Positions 15,597 through 23,903 of a stretch of DNA of 64,000 nt are shown here, piece by piece; position 1 is the first letter of the stretch, and each line of letters begins with the position of its first letter. A program made the translations under genes and the position numbers. The notes beneath the pieces were generated by a model. That model did no database searches and had not been told where the DNA came from. It saw only the letters and a list, made by a program, of their open reading frames with translations. The stretch comes from Acidimicrobiales bacterium. GTDB lineage: Bacteria > Actinomycetota > Acidimicrobiia > Acidimicrobiales > Iamiaceae. The stretch lies in the NCBI GenBank assembly GCA_035547835.1, contig DASZTW010000007.1, positions 310,770-374,769 of the forward strand, in the 5' to 3' direction.

Positions 15597-18083
15597 TCAG
15601 CGGACGAGCTGGCGGATGCGGCGCGCGTACTCCTGTGCCAGGCGTCGTGCCTCCGCGTCGGAGTCGGCTTCGGCCCAAAGGTGCGTCACCGGCTCCTCCG
15701 TGTCGGGCAACGTGAGCACCCAGGCATCGCCGTGCCACACCTTCACCCCGTCGATCAGGTCGATCGGTCGGCCGCTCGACTGCTCCATGAGGCTGCGCAT
15801 CACGAGCCCCTTGCGTTCCCATGGCGTCACCACCGTCTCGTGCACCATGTGCACGCGAGGTAGCGACGCCACCACCTCGCTGAGGCGGACCTGTTCCTTG
15901 GCGAGCAACTCGAGCAGCTTGACGAGCGCCGCAGCGGCGTCGAAAGCGGGCAGGAAGCCGGGCAGGATGAAGCCGCCTTCGGGACCCGCGGCAAAGCCGA
16001 CTCGCTCCTCGCTGCTCGCGGCCATCAGTGCCGCCGTCGACGTCTTGGTCCACAACACGGTCACGCCTCGTGGCTTCACGAGGTCCTGGACACTGCGAGT
16101 GGTCGACACGGGCACGGCCACGTGGTCGCCGAGCAGGTGGCCGGACACCAGCGTGCACATCGCGAGCAGCGACTCGGTGTCGGTGAGGATGTGTCCTTCG
16201 TCGTCGACCAGCGTGAGGTGCTCGCCATCGGGGTCGAGCACCGCACCGACGTGAGCCCCCGAGGCCCGCACCACGCTCGCCACGTTCGCGGCGTGCTCGA
16301 AGCGGTCGAACCCGATCGTGCCGACGGTCGCGGCATACGGGTTGACGCCCAACACGTCGGCGCCCAACTTGGCCAAGACGTTGGGCATGACGAACGACGT
16401 GGAGCCGTAGCCGTAGTCGACCACGAGCTTGAGCCCCGCATCGGCGACCCGCGACACGTCGACCGTGTCGCACAACGCCTCGGTGTACTGCTCCAGGGCA
16501 CGAGGCGGAAAGCCGATGTCGCCGATCTCGCCCGGCAGGACCCGGCGGTAGTCCTCGCGGTTGAACAGCCGTTCCACCTTGCGCTGGACGTCTTCGGACA
16601 GATCGAGACCGGCTTCATCGAAGAAGCGCACGATCACTGCCTGCGTGTCGCCTTGGACCAGACGGATCGTGACGCCGCCCGACGGCAGCGGCTGGTGCAC
16701 CAGGAACCGGGTGACCGGCACCGGCGCGACCTCGAGGTCGAGCACGTTGACACCCGACGCGTTGAGGCCGGTCATCAGCGCACGTTTGAGCATGCGGCCC
16801 GAGCGGCTGGAGTCGCGCGACGCGATGACGGTGGCGTTCTTCTTCAACGTGGTGGCCCACGCCATGCCGACCCTCGCGGCGAGCTCGGGCGTGACATCGA
16901 CGTTGGCCAGACCGGTGACACCGTGGCGGCCGAACAGGGAGCGGGCGCCCTTGGATTCCCAGATGATCGAGGAGTTGATGGTGGCGCCCGCCTCGACGGT
17001 CTTGAACGGGTACACCTTCACGCCGGTGCCGATGTGGGCGTTCTCACCCACGAAGCACTCGTCGCCGAGCACCGCTCCCTCGTCGCAGCGAGCACCGCGA
17101 CGCAGGTCGCACGCCCGCCCGACCACGGAGCCGCGCAGCCGGACGGTCTCTCCGAGATACGCGTTGTCGTGCACGACTGCCCGCTCGAGATCGACGTCTC
17201 GCCGCACCCGCACGTTGGAGCCGAGCACGGTGTACGGACCGATCCGCGCGCCGGATTCCACGCGGCAGTAGTCGCCGATCACCGCGCTGCCCTCGATGAT
17301 GGCCTCCGGGTGCACGTCGGCCCCCTCTCCGAGCCACACCCCCTGCCCGAGCTCGAAGCCCGGCACATCGAGATGAACTTTGCCGTCGAGCACGTCCTGG
17401 TGGGCCTTCACGTACGCCTCGAGCGTGCCCACGTCTTCCCAGTAACCCTCGCCGACCGCCCCGAACAGCGGCTCGCCGGCCTTCAACAGCGCCGGGAACA
17501 CCTCACTCGAGAAGTCGACCGGCCGGTCGGCCTCGATGTACTCGAAGATCCGCGGCTCCAGCACGAAGATGCCGGTGTTGATCGTGTCGGAGAACACTTG
17601 ACCCCAGGTGGGCTTCTCCAGGAACCGTTGGATGCTGCCGTCGGGGTTGGTGATGACGATCCCGAACTCCAGGGGGTTCTCGACCGCCACCAGGCCGATC
17701 GTCGCGAGTGCCCCGCGGTCGTCGTGGAACTCGACGATCTGTGTCAGGTCGATGTCGGTGAGGACGTCGCCGGAGATCACCAAGAAGCGCTCGTCGAGCT
17801 CCTCCATGGCGTTGCGGACCGACCCTGCGGTGCCGAGCGGGTTCTCCTCGATGGCGTACACCATCCGCACACCGAACTCGGAGCCGTCGCCGAAGTACGT
17901 GCGGATGGCGTTCGCCAAGTACGCGACCGTCACGACGATCTCGTCGACGCCGTGGTGGCGCAACAACGCCACGATGTGCTCCATCATCGGCCGGTTGGCC
18001 AGCGGGAGCATCGGTTTGGGCACGTTGGACGTGAGCGGGCGGAGACGGGTCCCTTCTCCGCCCGCCATGATCACGGCCTTCAT
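15597..18083 (-). CDS. Mannose-1-phosphate guanylyltransferase-like protein fused to a degenerate phosphomannomutase domain
   Basis: 828 residues in three parts. Residues 1-230 are a nucleotidyltransferase with GGEGTRLRPLT, ISGDVLTD and ENPLGTAGS, making an NDP-sugar such as GDP-mannose. Residues 250-365 are a left-handed beta-helix of hexapeptide repeats. Residues 380-828 have the phosphomannomutase fold, but the catalytic TASHNP is missing (GGVTIRLVQGD in its place), the metal loop DGD is DPDGEH and the sugar loop GEESGH is GPEGGF. The mutase half is therefore probably inactive and regulatory. Similar fusions occur in other actinobacteria. ATG 18083 has TAAGGT 7 nt upstream. The gene stands alone, with a hairpin after it. 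Confidence 0.85.
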   Translation of the reverse strand: MKAVIMAGGEGTRLRPLTSNVPKPMLPLANRPMMEHIVALLRHHGVDEIVVTVAYLANAIRTYFGDGSEFGVRMVYAIEENPLGTAGSVRNAMEELDERFLVISGDVLTDIDLTQIVEFHDDRGALATIGLVAVENPLEFGIVITNPDGSIQRFLEKPTWGQVFSDTINTGIFVLEPRIFEYIEADRPVDFSSEVFPALLKAGEPLFGAVGEGYWEDVGTLEAYVKAHQDVLDGKVHLDVPGFELGQGVWLGEGADVHPEAIIEGSAVIGDYCRVESGARIGPYTVLGSNVRVRRDVDLERAVVHDNAYLGETVRLRGSVVGRACDLRRGARCDEGAVLGDECFVGENAHIGTGVKVYPFKTVEAGATINSSIIWESKGARSLFGRHGVTGLANVDVTPELAARVGMAWATTLKKNATVIASRDSSRSGRMLKRALMTGLNASGVNVLDLEVAPVPVTRFLVHQPLPSGGVTIRLVQGDTQAVIVRFFDEAGLDLSEDVQRKVERLFNREDYRRVLPGEIGDIGFPPRALEQYTEALCDTVDVSRVADAGLKLVVDYGYGSTSFVMPNVLAKLGADVLGVNPYAATVGTIGFDRFEHAANVASVVRASGAHVGAVLDPDGEHLTLVDDEGHILTDTESLLAMCTLVSGHLLGDHVAVPVSTTRSVQDLVKPRGVTVLWTKTSTAALMAASSEERVGFAAGPEGGFILPGFLPAFDAAAALVKLLELLAKEQVRLSEVVASLPRVHMVHETVVTPWERKGLVMRSLMEQSSGRPIDLIDGVKVWHGDAWVLTLPDTEEPVTHLWAEADSDAEARRLAQEYARRIRQLVR

Positions 18084-18090
18084 GGGGTCG

Positions 18091-18096
18091 ACCTTA
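18091..18096 (-). promoter_or_regulatory. -10 box TAAGGT of the nucleotidyltransferase gene (leaderless)
   Basis: TAAGGT ends 7 nt before ATG 18083; no ribosome binding site fits between. Confidence 0.45.
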
Positions 18097-18155
18097 GGTC
18101 AGACAGCCGCCGTCGCCCGGCGGCCGGTCCGTTGATCCTCGGGCCGACGGGTTGG

Positions 18156-19358
18156 TCAAGCGGCGGACTTCTCCAAGATGTGCACGCCGCACGCCGAGCC
18201 CAGCCCGATCACGTGTGCCAGGCCGACTTTGGCGCCCTCGATCTGACGGTCACCGGCCTCGCCACGAAGGTGGTGGCAGACCTCCCAGATGTTCGCGATG
18301 CCCGTGGCCGCGATCGGGTGGCCCTTCGACTCGAGGCCGCCGGACACGTTCACCGGCGTCTTGCCGTCGCGGAACGGCGCGCCCGACTCGAAGAAGTCGA
18401 CCGCGCCGCCCTCCTCGCAGAGCCCGAGGTTGTCGTAATGGACGAGCTCGGCGGTCGCGAAGCAGTCGTGCAACTCGACGAGATTGAGGTCTTCGGGGCC
18501 GACGCCCGCCTGCTCGTACGCCTGCTTGGCGGCCAGCTTCGTGAGCGTGTTGACGTCGGGCAGGATCTGGCATCCGTCGGACCAAGGGTCCGAGGTGAGG
18601 ATCGACGCGGACACCTTCACGGCACGTCGCTGCTGCTCCTTCGAGAGCTTCTTGAGCGCCGAGTCGCTGATCACCACCGCTGCCGCCGCGCCGTCGCAGT
18701 TGGCCGAGCACATCGGCCGGGTGTTCGGGTAAGCGATCATCACGTCGCCCATGATCTGCTCGAGCGTCATCTTCTTGTTGTAAGCCGCCAGCGGGTTCAG
18801 CGTGCTGTGCAGGTGGTTCTTCTCGCTGATGCGGGCGAACAGCTCGAAGCTCGTGCCGCCGTACTTGTGGCCGTACTCCATGCCGATCTGCGCGAACACA
18901 CCGGGCATGGTCTCGGTGCCGATGCGACCGTCGATGGGGGCCACCGCACCAAGCCGACCGTGCGGCTCCCAGGTGTCGCTGTCCGCCTTGCGGCTGCCGC
19001 CGGCCAACAAGCCTGCGCCCGCGAGCTTCTCGACACCGACCGCGAGGCCCATGTCGCACTCGCCGGCCTTGATCGCCATGATCGCCGTGCGCAGCGCCGT
19101 CGCGCCCGTGGCGCACGCGTTCGCCACGTTGTACACGGGGATGCCGGTCTGGCCGATCTGCTTTTGGAGTTGCTGGCCGATGCCACCGCCGGCCGCCATC
19201 AGGTTCCCTGCGGCGAGCACGCCCATCTGCTTCATGGTCACGCCACCATCGGCCAGCGCGGCACGGGCGGCTTCCGCAGCGAGGTCGACGGTGTCGAGCT
19301 CGGGGTGCTTGCCGAACTTGGTCATGTGGATCCCGAGGATCCAGACGTCTTCAGCCAT
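18156..19358 (-). CDS. Thiolase-family protein (SCP-x/acetyl-CoA acyltransferase-like)
   Basis: A 400-residue thiolase of the lipid-transfer (SCP-x) type. The active-site Cys is Cys82 in ANACATGATAL. ELHDCFA, ESKGHPIAATG and GSACGVHIL follow; the last holds the second catalytic Cys region in altered form, as usual in this subfamily. Such enzymes cleave or form 3-ketoacyl-CoA, in actinobacteria often in steroid side-chain or fatty-acid catabolism. ATG 19358 is chosen over 19364 because AAGGGAG is 7 nt upstream of it. The zinc-ribbon OB-fold gene lies 13 bp upstream; these two families commonly form a complex. Confidence 0.9.
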   Translation of the reverse strand: MAEDVWILGIHMTKFGKHPELDTVDLAAEAARAALADGGVTMKQMGVLAAGNLMAAGGGIGQQLQKQIGQTGIPVYNVANACATGATALRTAIMAIKAGECDMGLAVGVEKLAGAGLLAGGSRKADSDTWEPHGRLGAVAPIDGRIGTETMPGVFAQIGMEYGHKYGGTSFELFARISEKNHLHSTLNPLAAYNKKMTLEQIMGDVMIAYPNTRPMCSANCDGAAAAVVISDSALKKLSKEQQRRAVKVSASILTSDPWSDGCQILPDVNTLTKLAAKQAYEQAGVGPEDLNLVELHDCFATAELVHYDNLGLCEEGGAVDFFESGAPFRDGKTPVNVSGGLESKGHPIAATGIANIWEVCHHLRGEAGDRQIEGAKVGLAHVIGLGSACGVHILEKSAA

Positions 19359-19371
19359 CGTCATGCTCCCT

Positions 19372-19767
19372 TCAGGCCGCCGGCTCGAAGCCGTAGCCGA
19401 TCGCTTCCGTGCCTGCGCTGTCGGTGCCGACCAGCGTCGTGGTCAGCTTGACCCTCATCCCGAGCGACACGTGCTCGGGGTCGGGCTCCACGTTGAGCAG
19501 GTTGCCGCGAACCTTCGTCCCGTCGCAGTCGACCAAGGCCGCCACATAGGGAACGGGAACGCCCGGTGCGGCGAACGCCACGATCGTGTAGGCGAGCACC
19601 TCGCCGTCCGTGCTCACGTCGACGGTCTTGAACTGGTCGCCTTCGCACGAGGCGCACGCGTTCCGCCGGTCGAAGTACCGGGCGCCGCACGACGTGCACT
19701 CGTGAGCCACGAGGTGCGGCTGGTCCCCCAGCACCAGGTAGTCGACCAACGGGATCTGGTCTGCCAT
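19372..19767 (-). CDS. Zinc-ribbon OB-fold protein (DUF35 family), thiolase partner
   Basis: The 131-residue protein has an N-terminal helix, then a rubredoxin-like zinc ribbon with CTSCGARYF and CASCEG (about residues 24-43) and an OB-fold (VLAYTIVAF to LTTTLVG). DUF35 proteins are stable partners of SCP-x-type thiolases or acyl-CoA hydratases, and the adjacent thiolase fits this. ATG 19767 follows AGGGGGAGAG. It is the middle gene of a run starting with a CDP-alcohol phosphatidyltransferase, whose stop is 8 bp upstream. Confidence 0.9.
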   Translation of the reverse strand: MADQIPLVDYLVLGDQPHLVAHECTSCGARYFDRRNACASCEGDQFKTVDVSTDGEVLAYTIVAFAAPGVPVPYVAALVDCDGTKVRGNLLNVEPDPEHVSLGMRVKLTTTLVGTDSAGTEAIGYGFEPAA

Positions 19768-19775
19768 CTCTCCCC

Positions 19776-20384
19776 CTATGGAGTCGCGGCTCGTCCTTCG
19801 GCCAGGGCCTTGCGGCCCAGTGGGATATACATCAGCGCAGCGAGGTAGCTGAGCACCAATCCGGGGATGGCCGTGCACCACGCGAGCACGCCGAGTGCAT
19901 CGGCATAGCTGAGGCTGCTGTGGCTGCCGAGGAACGACGGGAACGCCATCATCAGGGCGAACGTACCGGCTTTGCCGAACCAGATGACGTCGATGCGGCG
20001 CGCGCCGCGGGCCGCCAGCGCCAAGGTGGCCAGTGACACCGCGGCCTCCCTCGCGAGCACGAGGATGCCGATCCACAGCGGCGCCGAGCCGTCGACGAGG
20101 ATCGCGCTGATCCCTACGAAGAACAGCAGGCGGTCGGCCACCGGGTCGATGATCTTGCCCAGCGTCGACACTTGGTCGAAGTGTCGGGCGATGTAGCCGT
20201 CGGCGAAGTCGGTGATGCCGAGCACCGCCAGCAGCCAGCCGGCCGCCGCACGGTTGTCACGCCCGAACAGCAAGTACAAGAAGATCGGCAGGCAGCACAG
20301 CCGCCCGAACGTGATCAAGTTCGGGACGGTGAGGATGCGGTCCTCGCCCGCGGCGGCCGGGTCGAGGGCGGTCGCTTGCTCCAC
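19776..20384 (-). CDS. CDP-alcohol phosphatidyltransferase (PgsA-like)
   Basis: A 202-residue membrane enzyme joining a CDP-diacylglycerol to an alcohol phosphate, most likely glycerol-3-phosphate or inositol phosphate. The full family motif is present: D59-x2-D62-G63-x2-A66-R67, then G76-x3-D80-x3-D84. Five or six hydrophobic segments surround it. The substrate alcohol cannot be read from sequence. GTG 20384 is chosen because TAGGCT lies 8 nt upstream; upstream in-frame ATGs would run into the HIT gene on the other strand. Its -10 box overlaps that of the divergent HIT gene. Confidence 0.88.
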   Translation of the reverse strand: MEQATALDPAAAGEDRILTVPNLITFGRLCCLPIFLYLLFGRDNRAAAGWLLAVLGITDFADGYIARHFDQVSTLGKIIDPVADRLLFFVGISAILVDGSAPLWIGILVLAREAAVSLATLALAARGARRIDVIWFGKAGTFALMMAFPSFLGSHSSLSYADALGVLAWCTAIPGLVLSYLAALMYIPLGRKALAEGRAATP

Positions 20385-20392
20385 GGGCCGGC

Positions 20393-20402
20393 AGCCTACG
20401 AT
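20393..20402. promoter_or_regulatory. Overlapping divergent -10 boxes (TAGGCT minus, TACGAT plus)
   Basis: The top strand reads AGCCTACGAT. TACGAT (20397-20402) faces the HIT gene 10 nt away. The complement of AGCCTA (20393-20398), TAGGCT, faces the PgsA-like gene 8 nt away. The two share the TA at 20397-20398. The two start codons are only 28 bp apart, so RNA polymerase can serve only one direction at a time. Confidence 0.55.
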
Positions 20403-20412
20403 CCGAAACCGT

Positions 20413-20838
20413 ATGACGACGATCTTCACCCGCATCATCGACGGGGAGCTCCCCGGCCGGTTCGTCTGGCGCGACGAGCAGTGCGTGGCGTTCCTCACCA
20501 TCGCGCCGCTCGCGCCCGGTCACACGCTCGTCGTGCCTCGACGCGAGATCGACCACTGGCTCGACCTCGATCCCGAGGCGGTGGCGCACCTCATGGCCGT
20601 CACGCAACACGTCGGGCGTGCCCAGATGGCCGCGTTCCGGCCCGCGCGCGTGGGGGTGATCATCGCAGGGCTCGAAGTCCCCCACGTCCACGTGCACGCG
20701 GTGCCGTTCCACTCGGAGTCCCAGCTGAGCTTCGCCAACGCCGACGCGGCCGTGGCACCCGAGGCGCTCGACAAGGCCGCCGATCAGCTCCGTGCGGCCC
20801 TGCGGGCGGCCGGACGCCCCGAGGTCGCCGACACCTGA
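20413..20838 (+). CDS. HIT-family nucleotide hydrolase/transferase
   Basis: The 141-residue protein has the histidine triad HVHVH (His91, 93, 95) in EVPHVHVHAVP, and the N-terminal FTRIIDGELPGRFVWRD (nucleotide-binding strands). HIT enzymes cleave nucleoside phosphoramidates, dinucleoside polyphosphates or aminoacyl-adenylates. Length is normal for HinT-like proteins with a short C-terminal extension. ATG 20413 has TACGAT 10 nt upstream and no ribosome binding site. Its stop runs directly into a 41-bp tandem repeat. Confidence 0.92.
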   Translation: MTTIFTRIIDGELPGRFVWRDEQCVAFLTIAPLAPGHTLVVPRREIDHWLDLDPEAVAHLMAVTQHVGRAQMAAFRPARVGVIIAGLEVPHVHVHAVPFHSESQLSFANADAAVAPEALDKAADQLRAALRAAGRPEVADT

Positions 20839-20938
20839 CACCGTCGCGGTCGCCACATCCGCTTCCGCGCGGAAGATCCCACCGTCGCGGTCGCCACACC
20901 CGCGTCCGCGCAGAAGATCCCACCGTCGCGGTCGCAAG
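20839..20938. repeat. 41-bp tandem repeat, about 2.4 copies, between HIT and SRAP genes
   Basis: Copies are 20839-20879 and 20880-20920, with a partial third from 20921. Each begins CACCGTCGCGGTCGC and ends GAAGATCC. Copy 1 contains the 14-bp palindrome CTTCCGCGCGGAAG (20862-20875), which is imperfect in the other copies. The repeat starts at the first base after the HIT stop codon, and the flanking genes converge. It resembles in size and setting the repeat between gcvP and gcvT, though the sequence differs. Confidence 0.8.
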
Positions 20939-20958
20939 TCACGCGCGGAACGGGAACG

Positions 20959-21654
20959 TCAGACGGCGTCGATGAGCTCGGCGCCGTCGTTGCGCACGTT
21001 GTTGACTTGCGTCGACACCGGGTGCACCACCAGCAGCGCCGGTGGGGCCGGCACCAGGAACTGACCGAGCGCCTCGAGGTCGTCGAAGGTGGGGTCGAGC
21101 CAGCGGTCCCACGCCGTGGCCGGAAGGATCACGGGCATGCGGTCGTGGATGGGCGCCATGGTCTCGTTGGGCGCACACGTGATGATCGTGGTCGACCGCA
21201 GCCGCGCCGACTCGTCGTAGCTGCCGTCGGCCTTCTTCGGGGCCCACCGCTCCCACAGGCCCGCGAACGCAAGTGGCTCACCGTCGGACCGCTCGATGAA
21301 CATCGGCTGCTTGGTGCGCTGACCCGGGATCTTCTTCCACTCGTAAAAGCCCGTGGCGGGGATCAGGCAGCGGCGCTTGGCGAAGGCCTTGCGGTAGACG
21401 GGCTTGTCGGCGAGCGTCTCGGCGCGGGCATTGATCATGCGGTTGCCGGCCGACGGGTCCTTCGCCCACGGCGGCACGAGCCCCCAGTGGAACGCATCGA
21501 GATGGCGGGCCTCGCCGTCGCTCGTGACCACGTAGACGTCCCGGGTGGGCGCGACGTTGTAGCTGGGTTCGAGGGCGCGCTCCGCCACCAGCTGCGCGGA
21601 GAAGTACTGGGCGAGCTCGTCAGGTGGCGCCGCCGAGACGAATCGTCCACACAT
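20959..21654 (-). CDS. SRAP-domain abasic-site protein (HMCES/YedK-like)
   Basis: A 231-residue protein beginning MCGRFV; after Met removal, Cys2 forms a thiazolidine crosslink with abasic sites in single-stranded DNA, protecting replication forks. Other conserved parts are YNVAPT, RMINARAETL, RCLIPATGFYEWKK and APIHDRMPVIL, which contain the Asn, Glu and His of the active site. ATG 21654 is fixed by the need for Cys2. TAACGT lies 7 nt upstream, and its TAA is the stop codon of the preceding DUF2156 gene. Confidence 0.95.
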   Translation of the reverse strand: MCGRFVSAAPPDELAQYFSAQLVAERALEPSYNVAPTRDVYVVTSDGEARHLDAFHWGLVPPWAKDPSAGNRMINARAETLADKPVYRKAFAKRRCLIPATGFYEWKKIPGQRTKQPMFIERSDGEPLAFAGLWERWAPKKADGSYDESARLRSTTIITCAPNETMAPIHDRMPVILPATAWDRWLDPTFDDLEALGQFLVPAPPALLVVHPVSTQVNNVRNDGAELIDAV

Positions 21655-21661
21655 CGGCCCG

Positions 21662-21667
21662 ACGTTA
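21662..21667 (-). promoter_or_regulatory. -10 box TAACGT of the SRAP gene, containing the upstream stop codon
   Basis: TAACGT ends 7 nt before ATG 21654. Its first three bases (21665-21667) are the TAA stop of the upstream gene. Confidence 0.5.
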
Positions 21668-23392
21668 TCGACCAGCCCGCGGCAGCGAGCGAAGGATCTC
21701 TCGGGAGCGGCGGGCCAGTGCGGCGGAGCCGAACGGGATCTCGAGGCCGAACTCGGCCTGCACGGCCGCCAGCGCCACCCAGCCGAGGTCGACCCAGGAT
21801 CGCAGCACCACACTGCGAGGGACCCACTCGGGCCGGAACTTGTTGTTGAACCGGTACAACGACTCGACCTTGATGTAGCGGTCCAGACGATGGGCGCCCC
21901 AGTAGCCGACTCGCTCCACGATCGTGCGATCCTCGGTCTCGAACAACGTGCGGAACGCCGCGAAGTTCATCGACACCCAGGTGGTGCCCCGAGCCCGCGC
22001 CCACTCGATGACGTCGACGATCATCCGCTCGTTCACGCCGTTCGGAGCGTCGTGCGACCGGACCATGGTGTCGAGCGACAGCACCCGTCCACCACCCGTC
22101 GGCGCGAACCGTTGGAAACCGACCGCGTTCCCGTCGGCATCGCGAGCGGTCACGACCACGCACTCAGGCCAGTCGCCGGTGAGCACGTGGTCGAGGTTCA
22201 TCGAAAAGCCCCGCTCTCCTTCCCCACCCCACAAACGGTGGGCAAGCGCCAGGAGCCCGGCCCGCTCGGCCGACGGCACCTCGCCCTCGCGGCGGATCTC
22301 GGTGGTGACGCCGAAGTTGCGGGACCGTTGCACCGCTTGGCGTACGTTGCGCATCCGGGGCGTGTCGAGGCGGAACTCCCGAGGGTCGACGGCGGCTTCG
22401 TCGCCGATCCCGATGGTGACCAGCCCTCGAGCGCGCCACAGGTGGGCACGGTCGCCGCGGGCTCCGATGCCAGCCGGACGCCAGCCGCTCTCGTGGCACT
22501 TCTCGAGGAACGACTCGACGGCCTCGTCGAAGGCCGCGGGATCGCCGACCGGGTCGCCGCCGAACAAGGCGACGCCCGACACCACCCGGTAGCCGATGGC
22601 CGCCCGGCCGTCGGGACTGAACGCATACACCTTGTCGTGGCGGAGCGCGAACGGAGTGAGACCGTCGGCGCTCGGCGCGCCAGCCAGGGCCTCCGCCTGA
22701 CGCCAGTCGGCCGCGTCGACCTCGGGTCCCGCGTGTGGCGCCAAGATCACCACCGACACCGCCAACACGATCAGTGCAGTGCTGGCCAACAGCAGGTCAC
22801 CCAAGCGCCCCGTTCCGCCCGCCAGGTGCGTGAGCCCGCCGTCGGCGCCCACGAGTGCACCCCCTGCCGCCCGGACCGCATGCCCGAGGGCCGGGCGTCC
22901 CCCCGTGGCGGGGTGGCGCCACCAAACCCACGCGGTGGTGGCGCCGGCCATCGTGACGACGATGCCGAGCGCCGCGACCAGTGCCGGCTGCACCCGACCT
23001 GCATCCGGCTCCACGGGGCTCGCGTCGCGTGTGGCCACCAGCACCACGCCGATCGCGAGACCGGTGAGGGCGAGCACCCGGTGTGGATGCGAGCCGACGG
23101 CGTTCACCAGCGCGCCGACGAAGACCACGACCGCGAGGGCCCGATGTGCCAGCCAGCGCTGGAGCAGCACGCCGCGACCGAGCACCACGAACTGGATGCC
23201 GATGATCATCGCCGCGAGCCGATGGTCGGTGAGCGAGGTCGGCACGGCCAGCCGGGCGACAAGGGGGACAGAGGCCCACTGCCGCTCCCCCGCCGTCGCG
23301 ACGACGAGGCCCAGCGAGACGGTGGCCACCGAGATGACGCGCACGATGACGAGGCGACCGTCCAGGCTGCGTTGCGGTGTCGTGTGTGGCAA
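21665..23392 (-). CDS. Membrane protein with phosphatidylglycerol lysyltransferase-like (DUF2156) domain
   Basis: A 575-residue protein. The first ~260 residues hold about seven hydrophobic segments. The C-terminal ~310 residues are a DUF2156 (MprF C-terminal) double-GNAT domain, with FSPDGRAAIGYRVVSGVALFGGDPVG, given here as FSPDGRAAIGYRVV and ALFGGDPVG, plus SLDTMVRSHDAPNGVNERMI and YRFNNKFRPEWVPR, all typical. Relatives transfer lysine or another amino acid from tRNA to phosphatidylglycerol, changing membrane charge. No lysyl-tRNA synthetase domain is present, unlike mycobacterial LysX. TTG 23392 is chosen because GGAGGGA precedes it by 4 nt. tRNA-Pro lies 166 bp upstream. Confidence 0.85.
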   Translation of the reverse strand: MPHTTPQRSLDGRLVIVRVISVATVSLGLVVATAGERQWASVPLVARLAVPTSLTDHRLAAMIIGIQFVVLGRGVLLQRWLAHRALAVVVFVGALVNAVGSHPHRVLALTGLAIGVVLVATRDASPVEPDAGRVQPALVAALGIVVTMAGATTAWVWWRHPATGGRPALGHAVRAAGGALVGADGGLTHLAGGTGRLGDLLLASTALIVLAVSVVILAPHAGPEVDAADWRQAEALAGAPSADGLTPFALRHDKVYAFSPDGRAAIGYRVVSGVALFGGDPVGDPAAFDEAVESFLEKCHESGWRPAGIGARGDRAHLWRARGLVTIGIGDEAAVDPREFRLDTPRMRNVRQAVQRSRNFGVTTEIRREGEVPSAERAGLLALAHRLWGGEGERGFSMNLDHVLTGDWPECVVVTARDADGNAVGFQRFAPTGGGRVLSLDTMVRSHDAPNGVNERMIVDVIEWARARGTTWVSMNFAAFRTLFETEDRTIVERVGYWGAHRLDRYIKVESLYRFNNKFRPEWVPRSVVLRSWVDLGWVALAAVQAEFGLEIPFGSAALARRSREILRSLPRAGR

Positions 23393-23558
23393 TGGTCCCT
23401 CCGGGGCCCGGACCGCCCGGCACTCACCCGTCTCGTCCCGAGACGCTATCGGCAGGGCGCGCCGACCAGGTGGGATGTCCGCGCCACGGCGCCGTCGCGG
23501 ATCGACCGTGCCCGAAATGGCGAGAGCCGGCCCCTGCGGACCGGCTCTGACCTGCGTG

Positions 23559-23636
23559 TGGTCGGGCTGAGAGGATTCGAACCTCCGACCTCTTGACCCC
23601 CAGTCAAGCGCGCTAACCAAACTGCGCCACAGCCCG
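23559..23636 (-). tRNA. tRNA-Pro (GGG)
   Basis: The acceptor stem is CGGGCTG with CAGCCCG and discriminator A, and the CCA end is encoded (complement of 23559-23561). The anticodon arm is CTTGA-CTGGGGG-TCAAG, which gives anticodon GGG. The T-arm has GGTTCGAAT and the D-arm GTTTGGTTAGCGC. It lies 24 bp after the small zinc-ribbon gene on the same strand. Confidence 0.97.
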
Positions 23637-23660
23637 AGGTGAGGCGGTCACCTTACCGCC

Positions 23661-23897
23661 TCACAAGTGGTGGCTGAGCCAACCGATCCCCTGCACGAGG
23701 CGCCAGCCGAGGTAGATGACGAGCGCGACGACGAGGACCCAGAAGTGCCAAGGGACCGGGCGTTTCGCATCGTCGCCGTCGCCGGCCCGATCGGCAGGGC
23801 CCGGCCGATCGAGGTGCTCACCGCAGGTGGGGCACGTCCCTGCCGGGGTGACCGAGTCGGCGTCGTAGAAGCGGTTGCAACCGTCGCACCAGGGCAT
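23661..23897 (-). CDS. Small zinc-ribbon membrane protein
   Basis: The 78-residue protein has MPWCDGCNRFYDADS and GTCPTCGEHLDR (C-x2-C ... C-x2-C, a zinc ribbon at about 4-29), an acidic linker, and one transmembrane helix near 52-69 (FWVLVVALVIYLGWRLV). Function unknown; this layout is common in small actinobacterial membrane proteins. It starts 6 bp after the HMG-CoA-lyase-like gene and is the last gene of that operon. Confidence 0.75.
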   Translation of the reverse strand: MPWCDGCNRFYDADSVTPAGTCPTCGEHLDRPGPADRAGDGDDAKRPVPWHFWVLVVALVIYLGWRLVQGIGWLSHHL

Positions 23898-23903
23898 GGT
23901 GGC

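Noticed and set aside
16122..19451. A 1109-residue frame on the plus strand
   Set aside because: It lies opposite the nucleotidyltransferase and thiolase genes. It is rich in Arg, His, Asp and Val with no domain motif. Long antisense frames are expected in such GC-rich DNA.
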